From contig CACNTU010000001.1 in the NCBI GenBank assembly GCA_902623415.1, positions 1-64,000 on the forward strand: a stretch of DNA of 64,000 nucleotides, read 5' to 3'. The DNA comes from an uncultured Pelagibacteraceae bacterium. GTDB taxonomy: Bacteria; Pseudomonadota; Alphaproteobacteria; Pelagibacterales; Pelagibacteraceae. Below the pieces are notes generated by a model, which saw nothing but the letters and a program-made list of their open reading frames with translations, had not been told where the DNA came from and made no database searches. Shown here in pieces: positions 17,393 to 25,673 of the stretch (the first letter of the stretch is position 1; the number at the start of each line of letters is the position of its first letter). The translations under genes were made by a program, and so were the position numbers.

Positions 17393-18304
17393 TTAATTAA
17401 CAAAAAAAGAACCTCTAATTCTTAGTAATTCTCTGCTTAATTCCTTGTTTTCTTTGAAGGGTTTTCTTCCATGAAGCCAGAAATAATTATTTGCAATCAC
17501 AGAGAATCCAACAGGTAACTTTGTAATTATTTTATTTTTACTTTCCTCTAATCCATCAGATAATCTTTGTAAAAAATTTCCTTGGTCCATATTTTGTGGT
17601 TCTGGAAATTGATCTATGTAGGATATTGTTGGTCTTCCCTCTTTATCATGCGAAAAGACTGGGTGCTCTACCTTGTAATCAATATTTTTACTTTTTGGTG
17701 ACCCCCAAACAAAATTTTGTCTCCCTACTGGATCATTATATAAATCATCACAATGCTCCCAGTCATCAAGGTGTAGCATAGCTGTTTCTCCACCTTCAAC
17801 ATTTTGCTCATCAATTTTTGTCATGATTAACCAATCTGTTACATCTTTAACATATGTCCCATCTGTATGAAGATCCATATTTCTATAAGCTTTTCTTAAG
17901 TAAGAGTCGCTAGTATCTTCATGTTTTACATGAAAACGAGCATAGTATTTTCCTGCCATTGCATCATGATTTGGTACACCAATTAAATGAGCTATTGCAG
18001 TTGATAACTTAACTAAAAATGTATCATTAATTTTTGCAGTTATATTTTTTGGTCCAATAATAAAGCAACCTGTAGATCTATCTCTAATAATTGAGTTCAT
18101 TAATTTACTTAATTTATTATCTGTTAAATCATCTAAACTTTTTGCTAAAGTAAATCTTGTAAATGGTTTTAACTCCAACGCTGTTAAATCAAATTTATTA
18201 AATGGGAAAATTAATTTATCTATAATATCATTATCTAAACTAATTTTTATAATCCTATTTGATTTATCGTGTTTTTGAATGTCTATGCCTGTAATTTTTT
18301 GCAT
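17393..18304 (-). CDS. glaH: CsiD-family glutarate 2-hydroxylase
   Basis: The 303-residue protein closely follows E. coli CsiD/GlaH, the 2OG-Fe(II) oxygenase that converts glutarate to L-2-hydroxyglutarate. Shared stretches include AIAHLIG (104-109 region), AGKYYARF, SDSYLR, MDLHTDGTYV with ligands H146 and D148, KIDEQN, LHLDDWEH, and the distal WLHGR with H278. In E. coli this step belongs to lysine/5-aminovalerate breakdown. No L-2-hydroxyglutarate oxidase is next to it here. The flanking AzlCD, LIV transporters and ProC-like gene suggest an amino-acid or dicarboxylate catabolic setting. Confidence 0.9.
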   Translation of the reverse strand: MQKITGIDIQKHDKSNRIIKISLDNDIIDKLIFPFNKFDLTALELKPFTRFTLAKSLDDLTDNKLSKLMNSIIRDRSTGCFIIGPKNITAKINDTFLVKLSTAIAHLIGVPNHDAMAGKYYARFHVKHEDTSDSYLRKAYRNMDLHTDGTYVKDVTDWLIMTKIDEQNVEGGETAMLHLDDWEHCDDLYNDPVGRQNFVWGSPKSKNIDYKVEHPVFSHDKEGRPTISYIDQFPEPQNMDQGNFLQRLSDGLEESKNKIITKLPVGFSVIANNYFWLHGRKPFKENKELSRELLRIRGSFFVN

Positions 18305-18343
18305 TCTAAATTTTATTTTACCTTATTTTATAAATCAATCTAA

Positions 18344-18667
18344 TCAGATATAATTATTAAGTATTGCCATACAAATCGCTGAGAAAATTGTAGGATAAAC
18401 AAAGTTTTTTTTTGAAATAAAAAAAACAACTAAAGATAACAGCACAACAAGAAATCTACTTGAATAACTAGCATCTACCAAAATACCAGCTGGAAAAATT
18501 ATAGTTCTAGCTATTAGTGCTGCTAATGTTGCATAAGCTAAACAATTAAACCACTTAAAAAGTTTAGAGGTTTCTTTTATACCTTCAGATGTAAGAGCTC
18601 CCAAAAATCTAGACAAAAAAGTTGCTAGGGACGTAACAAGGATTGCGTAAACGATATTAGCTGACAC
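18344..18667 (-). CDS. azlD: AzlD family membrane protein
   Basis: The 107-residue protein has four hydrophobic helices and the N-terminal ATFLSRFLGAL stretch typical of AzlD, the small subunit of AzlCD branched-chain amino-acid exporters. It overlaps azlC by 11 bases, as expected for the obligate pair. Its presence next to two uptake systems suggests it relieves overload of imported amino acids. Confidence 0.85.
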   Translation of the reverse strand: MSANIVYAILVTSLATFLSRFLGALTSEGIKETSKLFKWFNCLAYATLAALIARTIIFPAGILVDASYSSRFLVVLLSLVVFFISKKNFVYPTIFSAICMAILNNYI

Positions 18668-19361
18668 TGTGCTCTCCTACTAGATAAGCTATGGTTCCAC
18701 CAATTACACCTGCTAACAAAATTGACCACTCTGGTGAGAATAAATAAATAATTGGTCCCAATATAGTTCCAAGCAAAACTGATAGAGCTACCGGTATAGT
18801 CTTAGATGCCCCAACCATCATGCATAAAAAATAAACCGGATTAAGAATTGCTAATCCCATCATCATATCTTTATTCAAATACTCTGAAAAAGAGAAACCT
18901 ATAAATGTTCCAATAACCGATACACTTACAGTTGCACTTCCAATACCAATCCAATAATCAATTCTGTATTCTTTTGGAATTTTTTTATAATTACTTTTCA
19001 TGATTAGCCAAGCGGAAACAGCAATGAAATGACAAGAAAAGTAATACTTCCATTTAGGTTGACTTTTGTGCATCATCAACGGGAATAAGGATACAGCCAT
19101 AGGGTAAAGTCTTGCGTTAACAAACCAAACCGCCAAAAAAATATTTAACAGAGATGCTCCAATTAACATGGACTCAGCCATTACTAGTGAGCCCGGTAAA
19201 GCATAAGTTAAAACAGTTGAAAAAATACTTTCCTGAATATTAAAACCTAAATTTTTAAATAGAGCTCCAATAGCTATAAAACAACAAGTGAGAGCAATTG
19301 CAGGACTGTCGTGAGTAAATATAGATCTATATCCTTTGAAGAAAAAATTTTTATTAATCAT
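18657..19361 (-). CDS. azlC: AzlC family membrane protein
   Basis: The 234-residue inner-membrane protein matches AzlC, the large subunit of AzlCD-type amino-acid exporters. It has a conserved LPGSLVMAESMLIGAS helix (54-69), a WFVNARLYPMA segment after it and about seven hydrophobic helices. Its start overlaps the stop of the LivF ATPase by one base (TAATG). Known homologues export branched-chain amino acids or analogues such as 4-azaleucine. Confidence 0.87.
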   Translation of the reverse strand: MINKNFFFKGYRSIFTHDSPAIALTCCFIAIGALFKNLGFNIQESIFSTVLTYALPGSLVMAESMLIGASLLNIFLAVWFVNARLYPMAVSLFPLMMHKSQPKWKYYFSCHFIAVSAWLIMKSNYKKIPKEYRIDYWIGIGSATVSVSVIGTFIGFSFSEYLNKDMMMGLAILNPVYFLCMMVGASKTIPVALSVLLGTILGPIIYLFSPEWSILLAGVIGGTIAYLVGEHSVS

Positions 19362-20146
19362 TATCCGCCTAGGAACAGTCTACCAACATCAGGATTTTGA
19401 AGTAAATCGTCTCCTTTACCTGCTATTGCAGTTTGCCCAGATACTAAAACGTATCCTATATCTGCAAACTCCAATCCTTTTTTGGCATTTTGCTCAACTA
19501 GAATGATTGTTTTTTTTTCATTTTGTTGAAGATCTCCTAAAATTTCAAAAACCATATCAATATATCTTGGTTCCAAACCAATTGAAGGTTCGTCAACAAG
19601 TAATACAGACGGTTTCATCACTAAAGCTCTTGATATTTCCAATAATCTTCTTTCTCCACCAGATAATACTTTTGCGGGTTGGCTTCTTCTGTTTCTAAGC
19701 CTTTCATATTTTTCTAATATTCTCTCTGCTTCTTCAAAAGATTCCTCTGTTTTATCTTTTATGTAGCCACCCATCAGTAAATTTTCCTCTACCGTCATAT
19801 CTGGAAAGACAGAATTGTCTTGTAAAATATATGCAATTCCAACTGACTTTAATTTTTCAGCTGGTGTTAGATTTGTAATTTCTTTACCATCTATTTCTAT
19901 TTGACCTGAAAAAATATTTGTAAACCCATATATCGAATGGAGTATTGTAGATTTACCTGCTCCATTCGGTCCAATCAAACATAATGATTGAGCCTTATTT
20001 ACAAACAAGTCAAAATTATGCAGAATTTCCATTTTTCCATATCCAGCATTTAAATTTTTAATTGTTAAATGTATTTCATCTGGAGATAGTTTTTTTAAAT
20101 CTTCCGGTGTTGGCGCTTTACCTAAAACTTCATATTGATTTGACAT
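19361..20146 (-). CDS. livF: LIV-type ABC transporter ATPase LivF (system 2)
   Basis: The 261-residue ATPase has Walker A GPNGAGKST, signature LSGGERRL, Walker B VLLVDEPSIG and the LivF-type VEQNAKKG tail. It carries about 25 extra N-terminal residues before the domain (KAPTPEDLKKLSPDE) compared with system 1. Its ATG overlaps the livG stop (TAATG). It is the second cytoplasmic ATPase of the system whose receptor is encoded at 23059-24297. Confidence 0.93.
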   Translation of the reverse strand: MSNQYEVLGKAPTPEDLKKLSPDEIHLTIKNLNAGYGKMEILHNFDLFVNKAQSLCLIGPNGAGKSTILHSIYGFTNIFSGQIEIDGKEITNLTPAEKLKSVGIAYILQDNSVFPDMTVEENLLMGGYIKDKTEESFEEAERILEKYERLRNRRSQPAKVLSGGERRLLEISRALVMKPSVLLVDEPSIGLEPRYIDMVFEILGDLQQNEKKTIILVEQNAKKGLEFADIGYVLVSGQTAIAGKGDDLLQNPDVGRLFLGG

Positions 20147-20886
20147 TATTGCGCTCCTAAATATGCGTCGACAACTCGCTTATCGTTTTTAATTTCATCT
20201 GGCGATCCGTTTGCCAACATCTTGCCATGAGCTAGACAAAAAATATTTTCTGCTAATTGCATTATTACTCTCATGTTGTGTTCTATGACTAAAAGAGTAA
20301 TTCCAAAATCTTGGTTCACTTTAATTAATCTGTCTATAATTCCATTAATTAAGGTTGGATTAATGCCTGCGGTTGGCTCATCTAACAAAAGCATTTCCGG
20401 CTCATTCATTAGAGCCATAGCAAGCTCTAGTAGTTTTTGCTGACCAAAAGATAAATCTCCTGCTCTAAGTTTTCTCTTTTGATATAATCCAACAAAATTC
20501 AATAAATTTTCTGCTTTTTCTGTTAATTCCTGTGGTATTTTTGAAAATAATTTAAAAATACTTTCATCACTTCCTTTGTGACTGATAAGCATGTTGTCGA
20601 TGCAATTTAATTTTCCGTAAATTCTTGTCTGTTGAAACGTTCTTAATAAACCTAATTTTGCAATAACCGGAACTGGCAATTCAGAAACTTCTTTTCCATT
20701 AAACTTAATTGAGCCTTGGTCGATTGGATAAGTTCCAACAATTGAATTGAATAATGTTGTTTTTCCAGAACCATTTGGACCAATTAAACCAACTATCTTA
20801 CCTTTTTCAACATTCATTGAAATATCAACATTAGCTTTTACTCCCCCAAAAGATTTGCTGACATTATTTACTTCAAGAATACTCAT
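20146..20886 (-). CDS. livG: LIV-type ABC transporter ATPase LivG (system 2)
   Basis: The 246-residue ATPase has Walker A GPNGSGKTT, the LivG-specific LLRTFQQTR segment, signature LSFGQQKL (an S-F variant of the usual S-G), Walker B MLLLDEPTAG and IEHNM at the H-loop. It overlaps livM by four bases (ATGA) and livF by one. Together with LivF it energises the second LIV-type system. Confidence 0.93.
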   Translation of the reverse strand: MSILEVNNVSKSFGGVKANVDISMNVEKGKIVGLIGPNGSGKTTLFNSIVGTYPIDQGSIKFNGKEVSELPVPVIAKLGLLRTFQQTRIYGKLNCIDNMLISHKGSDESIFKLFSKIPQELTEKAENLLNFVGLYQKRKLRAGDLSFGQQKLLELAMALMNEPEMLLLDEPTAGINPTLINGIIDRLIKVNQDFGITLLVIEHNMRVIMQLAENIFCLAHGKMLANGSPDEIKNDKRVVDAYLGAQ

Positions 20887-21935
20887 TTTATCTCCACCTG
20901 CGCCTTTCGGTCTGCTTCATCTACAACTTCACCAAATCTCTCAGGATATTTTTCTCTTAACCATCCCATAATTCCTTCTGGGAAATAAATAACAATTACT
21001 ACAATTAAAACTCCAAGAGCCACATACTGCCATCCCAAGAAAAAAGTCCAAAAACCTTCTTTAAATATATGAAATACTGTTGCGCCAATAACTGGTCCCC
21101 ATAAAGTTCCTTTACCTCCTAATATTGCCATTAAAACCATAAACACACCCATTTCCCTTCCATCAAATGCTACATCAGTGGAGTCTATGTATCCAACTAA
21201 GCCACCCATAATTCCTCCAGCTAAACCACAGAAGAAGGCAGATATCATCCAACCAATTATTTTATATTTCATGGTCTCTATTCCCATGGCTTCTGCTTTA
21301 TCTTCATTATCTCTAATTGCATTTAAGATTAATTTAAATCTAGTGGTATAAATTGCTTTGACTGCAATGAATGTTAGTACCAAAACTAAGAAACTTAAAA
21401 AATAAAAGAATTCACCTCTCGCCTCTAAACTTCCTACATTAGGAAAAGGTGGAGTAGTAAAACCTTGTCCCGCACCAATGATTTCAATTCCTCCAGAAAT
21501 TTCTCCAGCTGCTACACCTAATCCAAGAGTACAGATAGCAAAGTAATGACCCCTTAAACCTAAAATTGCATATCCAATTAAACCAGCAACTATTGTTGGT
21601 ACAATTGCAGCAACTACAAGTCCAGCTGCCATTCCTTGAAAAAATTGAGCTGGTGTATGAACAAAAGTTTTTTCACCACCACTTTCAGTCCATTCAGCTA
21701 ATGGAAAAAACATTCCAACCTGGACCGAGGCACACAAATACATTCCCAATCCATAAAATAAAATATTTCCAAATGTGTTATAGCCCATTTCACCTCCTTG
21801 AATATTCCAGGTGATTGCAAGGACAATCAATATACATAGAATTGATAATTGCACTTTAAATGCAGGGAATATATAAGGAGCCGCTAGTCCAAAAATTAAT
21901 ATACCTATGTATAGTATTAAATTATTCTTGTTCAT
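20883..21935 (-). CDS. livM: LIV-type ABC transporter permease LivM (system 2)
   Basis: The 350-residue permease shows the LivM layout: AITWNIQGGEMGYNTFGN early, the GLRGHYFAICTLGLG helix, the coupling loop LILNAIRDNEDKAEAMG, ILGGKGTLWGPVIGA and a final YFPEGIMGWL. The start lies 14 bases inside the preceding 60-codon ORF, an unusual insertion between livH and livM. The C-terminal 25 residues after the last helix are highly charged and probably cytoplasmic. Confidence 0.92.
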   Translation of the reverse strand: MNKNNLILYIGILIFGLAAPYIFPAFKVQLSILCILIVLAITWNIQGGEMGYNTFGNILFYGLGMYLCASVQVGMFFPLAEWTESGGEKTFVHTPAQFFQGMAAGLVVAAIVPTIVAGLIGYAILGLRGHYFAICTLGLGVAAGEISGGIEIIGAGQGFTTPPFPNVGSLEARGEFFYFLSFLVLVLTFIAVKAIYTTRFKLILNAIRDNEDKAEAMGIETMKYKIIGWMISAFFCGLAGGIMGGLVGYIDSTDVAFDGREMGVFMVLMAILGGKGTLWGPVIGATVFHIFKEGFWTFFLGWQYVALGVLIVVIVIYFPEGIMGWLREKYPERFGEVVDEADRKAQVEIK

Positions 21936-22104
21936 ATAAACTCTTGATTTTATCTCTAAAATTCTGATCTACTGTAAAATAATGGCCATCTTCATCATGA
22001 ACACTTAATCCTGTGGAGTGATATTCATCTAAATGTTTTTTAAATTGATCTATGTCAACTTCAATAGATTTCCCTTGATTATCATTAATTTTAACTTTTC
22101 TCAT
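21922..22104 (-). CDS. Small soluble protein embedded between livH and livM
   Basis: The 60-residue protein has no membrane segment and no signal peptide. It is hydrophilic and acidic, with a central YHSTGLSVHDEDGHYFTVD stretch. Its start overlaps the livH stop by four bases (ATGA) and its end overlaps the livM start by 14 bases, so translation coupling on both sides strongly supports a real gene. I do not recognise the family. Possible roles are a chaperone or regulator of the permease pair, or an unrelated cargo gene. Confidence 0.75.
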   Translation of the reverse strand: MRKVKINDNQGKSIEVDIDQFKKHLDEYHSTGLSVHDEDGHYFTVDQNFRDKIKSLYEQE

Positions 22105-22994
22105 TTTAGATACTCTCTTTTTCTAGAAAGTTTAAATCTTCTATAAACTAATATTAAAACTAATAATAAAAACACTGAACCAATTCTAAATTCTGTACCC
22201 AAAATATAATCTGCAAATTCTTCAAAAACTCCTAGTCCCATACCTGACATTGCAACACCTGGTAAATTTCCTAATCCTGCAACAATTACAATCATAAAAG
22301 ATCTGATTGTATAAGGTAGACCCATATAGGGATGGATAGTAAATGTTATTGAAATTAATGCTCCAGCAACACCACATAGAGCAGCATTTATTCCAAATGT
22401 TGCTGCATAAACTTTTTCTGTATCAACACCTAAAATCTTTGCGGCTCTTGTATTTTGAGCTGTAGCTCTAATAGCTCGGCCAAGCTTAGATTTTTTCATG
22501 TAAATTACTAAACAAACTGCAAACAAAATACTTATAAATGCTGAAAATATTTTTGAATTAGGTAACACAACATTGCTATCAAACAACATGGTTGTTCCAT
22601 AACCAGAGTTTGCAAGCACAACATCTGCACCAAATGCGAAATTCATTAGTTGCATGAAAAGAATACTTATTCCAAAAGTCGCCAAAATAGAGATAAATAA
22701 ATCCCTATCTACTACTTTATTAATTACTAGTTTGTAAATTGCTATACCAACAAAGTACATTATTACAGGCGCAACAATTACTCCCCATGCTGGATGAATA
22801 CCATAGAGGTACATAAAATATGCGATGTATCCACCTAAAATAACAAGGTCTCCTTGTGCAATATTAATAATATTCATTACACCCCATTGAAGTGCCATTC
22901 CATATGCTATTAATGCAAACAAAACTCCTAGAAGAATTCCATCCAAGCAAGCTTGAACAGTTATCATTGGATATTGAAATACAAGAAAATCCAT
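22101..22994 (-). CDS. livH: LIV-type ABC transporter permease LivH (system 2)
   Basis: The 297-residue permease has the LivH signature: YGMALQWGVMNIINIAQGDLV early, the coupling segment KLGRAIRATAQNTRAAKILG, a VAGLGNLPG turn and a basic YRRFKLSRKREYL tail. It follows the receptor gene after a hairpin terminator at 23015-23047, so it is probably expressed by read-through at a lower level than the receptor. Confidence 0.93.
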   Translation of the reverse strand: MDFLVFQYPMITVQACLDGILLGVLFALIAYGMALQWGVMNIINIAQGDLVILGGYIAYFMYLYGIHPAWGVIVAPVIMYFVGIAIYKLVINKVVDRDLFISILATFGISILFMQLMNFAFGADVVLANSGYGTTMLFDSNVVLPNSKIFSAFISILFAVCLVIYMKKSKLGRAIRATAQNTRAAKILGVDTEKVYAATFGINAALCGVAGALISITFTIHPYMGLPYTIRSFMIVIVAGLGNLPGVAMSGMGLGVFEEFADYILGTEFRIGSVFLLLVLILVYRRFKLSRKREYLK

Positions 22995-23014
22995 AAAAAG
23001 TATTTTTGGGTTAT

Positions 23015-23047
23015 ATAAAAAAAAGCCCCCTATGACTAGGGGGCTTT
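23015..23047 (-). terminator. Intercistronic terminator between livJ and livH
   Basis: An 11-bp perfect stem pairs AAAGCCCCCTA (23022-23032) with TAGGGGGCTTT (23037-23047), with a TGAC loop. In the minus-strand transcript it is followed by U residues into 23015. It lies between the receptor gene and the rest of its operon and probably causes partial termination, giving excess receptor over transporter. Confidence 0.88.
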
Positions 23048-23058
23048 AGTATTTTATT

Positions 23059-24297
23059 TTATCTTTCTGACCACTTAGGAATTGGATGTATCAACTTAGC
23101 TGATGCCCATTTTAATGGAGCAACAACTTTGTTTTCACAACTTCCTGAAGCATCACACATTACTTGGAAAAGTACCATTGGTTTGTCAACGTTCTGACCA
23201 CCAGGTGCAAATTTAATATTTCCATAGAATGTTTGCATATTCGTAGCTGCAAGAGCATCTCTTACTTTCTTTTGATCGAAAGAATTTGCTCTTTCAAATG
23301 CATCTTTGAATACCAATAAAGCAGCTGAAGATTCAGCAGATTGGTAAGGTGGATCATATCCAAACTCTTTCTCAAAGTCTGCAGCATAAGTCATACCATC
23401 TTTAAAGAAATCATCTTTATAAGTTAGTGACTTGTGCCATTGAGAAGCACAAAGAGCGTACTGTGAGTTCTTACCATGCTGTTTAGATAGCTTAGCCGCA
23501 TCACAGTGAGTCATAGCCAACATAGGAACATCAACTTTCATTTCAGCAATTTGTCTGATCGCAGTTAACGCACCTTTTGTGTGACCTGATACAACAAGTA
23601 CATCTGGTTTCATTTGTTTTACTTTAACCAATGTAGCAGCCATATCATTTAGCTCTTTAGGCAATTTATCGTCGATTATGATTTTAGAACCAGTTCTTTC
23701 TGCAGCATCTAAAATACCTAATCTAACATCCTGTGAAAATGCATCTTGTTCAAACGCTTGTGCAATTCTTACTGGTTTTCCACCATTTAACTCAACTGCT
23801 GTTTCGATAGCAACATCAAGATATAAGTTAGCTGGAGCTAATACAGCAAATAGATATTTGTAACCTTTTGTAAACAAAGATCTAGATGCACCATTTGCTT
23901 CAACCATTGGAACACCATACTTTTCAGTCACTGGCGCAATCGCTTTAGTTAAACCAGAACTGTAAGGGCCAAGCATAAACTCAACACCATCTTGTGAAAT
24001 TAATCTTTCTGCAAGCTGTGCAGCTCTCTTAGGGTTTGATTCATCATCGTAATAAATAATGTCAAACTTATAAGTCTTTCCACCAACTTTAACACCACCC
24101 ATGCTGTTAATTCTGTCAACGGCCATGTTGTAACCATTTTGAGTATGAACACCATTAGATGAGTATTTGCCAGTTAGGGAAATAGCAGCACCTAAAATAA
24201 TTTTGTCACCAACAACTTTTGCAAATGATGCAACTGAAGTTGAGAATAAAATTACTAATGCAGAAACAAAACTTAAAATTATTTTATTTAATCTCAT
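23059..24297 (-). CDS. livJ: LIV-type ABC transporter substrate-binding protein (system 2)
   Basis: The 412-residue precursor carries a Sec signal peptide (about 1-26, ending VASFAKV) and the type I periplasmic binding fold, with LGAAISLTGKYSSNG at the start, YYDDESNPKRAAQLAERL and LGPYSSG. Sequence similarity to the first receptor is low, so the two systems probably bind different ligands. It begins the collinear array and has a good AAAGAGGAAAT ribosome site and a TATAAT upstream. Candidate ligands are amino acids, amides or dicarboxylates such as glutarate, given the neighbouring hydroxylase. Confidence 0.92.
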   Translation of the reverse strand: MRLNKIILSFVSALVILFSTSVASFAKVVGDKIILGAAISLTGKYSSNGVHTQNGYNMAVDRINSMGGVKVGGKTYKFDIIYYDDESNPKRAAQLAERLISQDGVEFMLGPYSSGLTKAIAPVTEKYGVPMVEANGASRSLFTKGYKYLFAVLAPANLYLDVAIETAVELNGGKPVRIAQAFEQDAFSQDVRLGILDAAERTGSKIIIDDKLPKELNDMAATLVKVKQMKPDVLVVSGHTKGALTAIRQIAEMKVDVPMLAMTHCDAAKLSKQHGKNSQYALCASQWHKSLTYKDDFFKDGMTYAADFEKEFGYDPPYQSAESSAALLVFKDAFERANSFDQKKVRDALAATNMQTFYGNIKFAPGGQNVDKPMVLFQVMCDASGSCENKVVAPLKWASAKLIHPIPKWSER

Positions 24298-24383
24298 TTT
24301 ATTTCCTCTTTAATTAATTAATTATATAATGATTAAATAAAGAAATTTTATTTTATGCAAGTGGCAATAAAGGCCAAATCTAA

Positions 24384-24998
24384 TTAATATTGTTGAGTTA
24401 CAACAATTATTCCGGCAATAATTACTAAAACACTCGCAGAAATTGTATTAATTGTTTTTGGATTAGCAGTTATCCATTTAATTAGTTTCTGTGCAAGCAT
24501 TGCATAACCAATCAAAGATAAAAAATCTAAAACAATGTAAGTTGTAATTAAAATTACAAATTGTGCCAATAAATTTGAATTAAAGTCAATAAATTGAGGA
24601 AATATAAAAGGAAAAAACATCCAAGCTTTAGGACTTGTTCCAGCAACTAAGAAACCATCTCGAAAGAATGATAAGTTGCTTTTTTTTGTTTCACCTTCGC
24701 TTGAAATAGTTTTTGGACGTGATTTATAAATATCATAAGCAAGATATAAAATATAAATTACTCCTATCCATTTAAATATATTTAATATCGTTGAGTTCTC
24801 AGAAAAAAAAGATCCTATTACAAAAATTACTAAAGTTGCCTGTATAAAATTTGCTGTTACATCCCCTAACGCTGACCAAACACATTTTCCAACTCCATAA
24901 TTCATTGAATACGAGATAATCACAACTCTTGGGGTTCCTGGTGTAATGAATAGAAAAATTATTATCTGTAGATAAAGAATGAAATCTAAGGGGAGCAT
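24384..24998 (-). CDS. LysE-family amino-acid exporter
   Basis: The 204-residue inner-membrane protein has about six hydrophobic segments and the LysE/RhtB N-terminal motif FLFITPGTPRVVIIS, followed by GVGKCVWSALGD. Members export lysine, homoserine, threonine or other amino acids by proton exchange. The gene stands alone between the second receptor and a divergent DUF2805 gene. A terminator-like hairpin ends directly before its start codon, suggesting attenuated expression. The transported amino acid is not determined. Confidence 0.87.
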   Translation of the reverse strand: MLPLDFILYLQIIIFLFITPGTPRVVIISYSMNYGVGKCVWSALGDVTANFIQATLVIFVIGSFFSENSTILNIFKWIGVIYILYLAYDIYKSRPKTISSEGETKKSNLSFFRDGFLVAGTSPKAWMFFPFIFPQFIDFNSNLLAQFVILITTYIVLDFLSLIGYAMLAQKLIKWITANPKTINTISASVLVIIAGIIVVTQQY

Positions 24999-25053
24999 AA
25001 AAAAAGATAGTCCTTAAAAACCGGGAGCTAAAGATGGCTAAGAAGGACTATCT
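24999..25053 (-). promoter_or_regulatory. Attenuator-like hairpin before the LysE gene
   Basis: An 11-bp perfect inverted repeat (AGATAGTCCTT at 25005-25015, AAGGACTATCT at 25043-25053) encloses 27 bases. In the minus-strand transcript the hairpin is followed by six U and then the LysE start codon. That is the form of an intrinsic terminator placed at the extreme 5' end of the message. A TATTAT hexamer lies just upstream on the minus strand, near 25060. This may be a transcription attenuator or a ribosome-blocking stem. Confidence 0.5.
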
Positions 25054-25075
25054 AAAACATAATATCAGAGGCTAA
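25034..25075 (+). CDS. Thirteen-codon ORF, candidate leader peptide
   Basis: On the plus strand an ATG with a GGGAG motif upstream opens a 13-codon frame, MAKKDYLKHNIRG, ending in TAA at 25073-25075. It begins in the loop of the inverted repeat and reads through its right arm, 40 bases before the DUF2805 gene. It could be a leader peptide whose translation opens the hairpin, or a chance ORF. Basic residues make up about a third of it. Confidence 0.25.
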   Translation: MAKKDYLKHNIRG

Positions 25076-25115
25076 AAAAAATGCATTAAATATTTTTTTC
25101 AAATATAAAGGATTT

Positions 25116-25412
25116 ATGAAAAAAAAAGGTCACAGACCGGTTACTAGAGTCAAAAACCCAGAGCCCAAAATGGACAATCCGGATTGGATCATTTGGGCTG
25201 CCTGGGCAGATAGGATCACTTTCGAGGAAATTGAAAAAAAAACAGGAAAGAAAGAATCTGATGTAATTAAAATTATGCGAAGATCACTAAAACCATCTTC
25301 TTTCAGGTTATGGAGAAAAAGAGTAAACCAAAAAAGTATAAAACATCGAAAAAAATTTGAATATTCTAGAAAAGAAATAGCTAGTAAAATTAAAAAAGGT
25401 GACTATCTATAG
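25116..25412 (+). CDS. TIGR03643/DUF2805 family protein
   Basis: The 98-residue basic protein matches the TIGR03643/DUF2805 family, with the core WIIWAAWADRITFEEIEKKT followed by LKPSSFRLWRKRV. The middle looks like a helix-turn-helix (FEEIEKKTGKKESDVIKIMRR), so nucleic-acid binding is plausible, but no function is established for the family. It is followed 3 bases later by a glutaredoxin gene. Confidence 0.85.
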   Translation: MKKKGHRPVTRVKNPEPKMDNPDWIIWAAWADRITFEEIEKKTGKKESDVIKIMRRSLKPSSFRLWRKRVNQKSIKHRKKFEYSRKEIASKIKKGDYL

Positions 25413-25415
25413 TCC

Positions 25416-25673
25416 ATGAAAAAAATTACCATGTATACAGGTCCGCTATGTAATTATTGTGAGGCTGCGAAAAGATTATTAACTAGAAATAATGTGCCTT
25501 ATAATGAAATTGATATTTCAAAAGTTGATGGAGCAATGGATGAAATGATTAAAAAAGCTAATGGAAAAAGAACTATTCCACAAATTTTTTTTGATGACCA
25601 GCATATCGGTGGTTATGATGAAGTAAGGGCATTAGAAAAAGAAAATAAACTTCAAGATCTTTTAAATAATTAA
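25416..25673 (+). CDS. grxC: Glutaredoxin 3-type
   Basis: The 85-residue protein is a dithiol glutaredoxin with the active site CNYC (12-15), the cis-proline motif TIPQIFF and the GGYDE glutathione-binding segment near residue 66. It reduces protein disulfides or mixed disulfides with glutathione in the cytoplasm. The usual active site is C-P-Y-C; here Asn replaces Pro. Its 3' end overlaps the convergent DUF1479 gene by four bases. Confidence 0.92.
   Translation: MKKITMYTGPLCNYCEAAKRLLTRNNVPYNEIDISKVDGAMDEMIKKANGKRTIPQIFFDDQHIGGYDEVRALEKENKLQDLLNN

Noticed and set aside
24300-24380. Sigma-54-like TGGC/TTGC pair upstream of the second livJ
   Set aside because: The spacing between the GG and GC elements is too short, and SAR11 genomes are not known to encode sigma-54.
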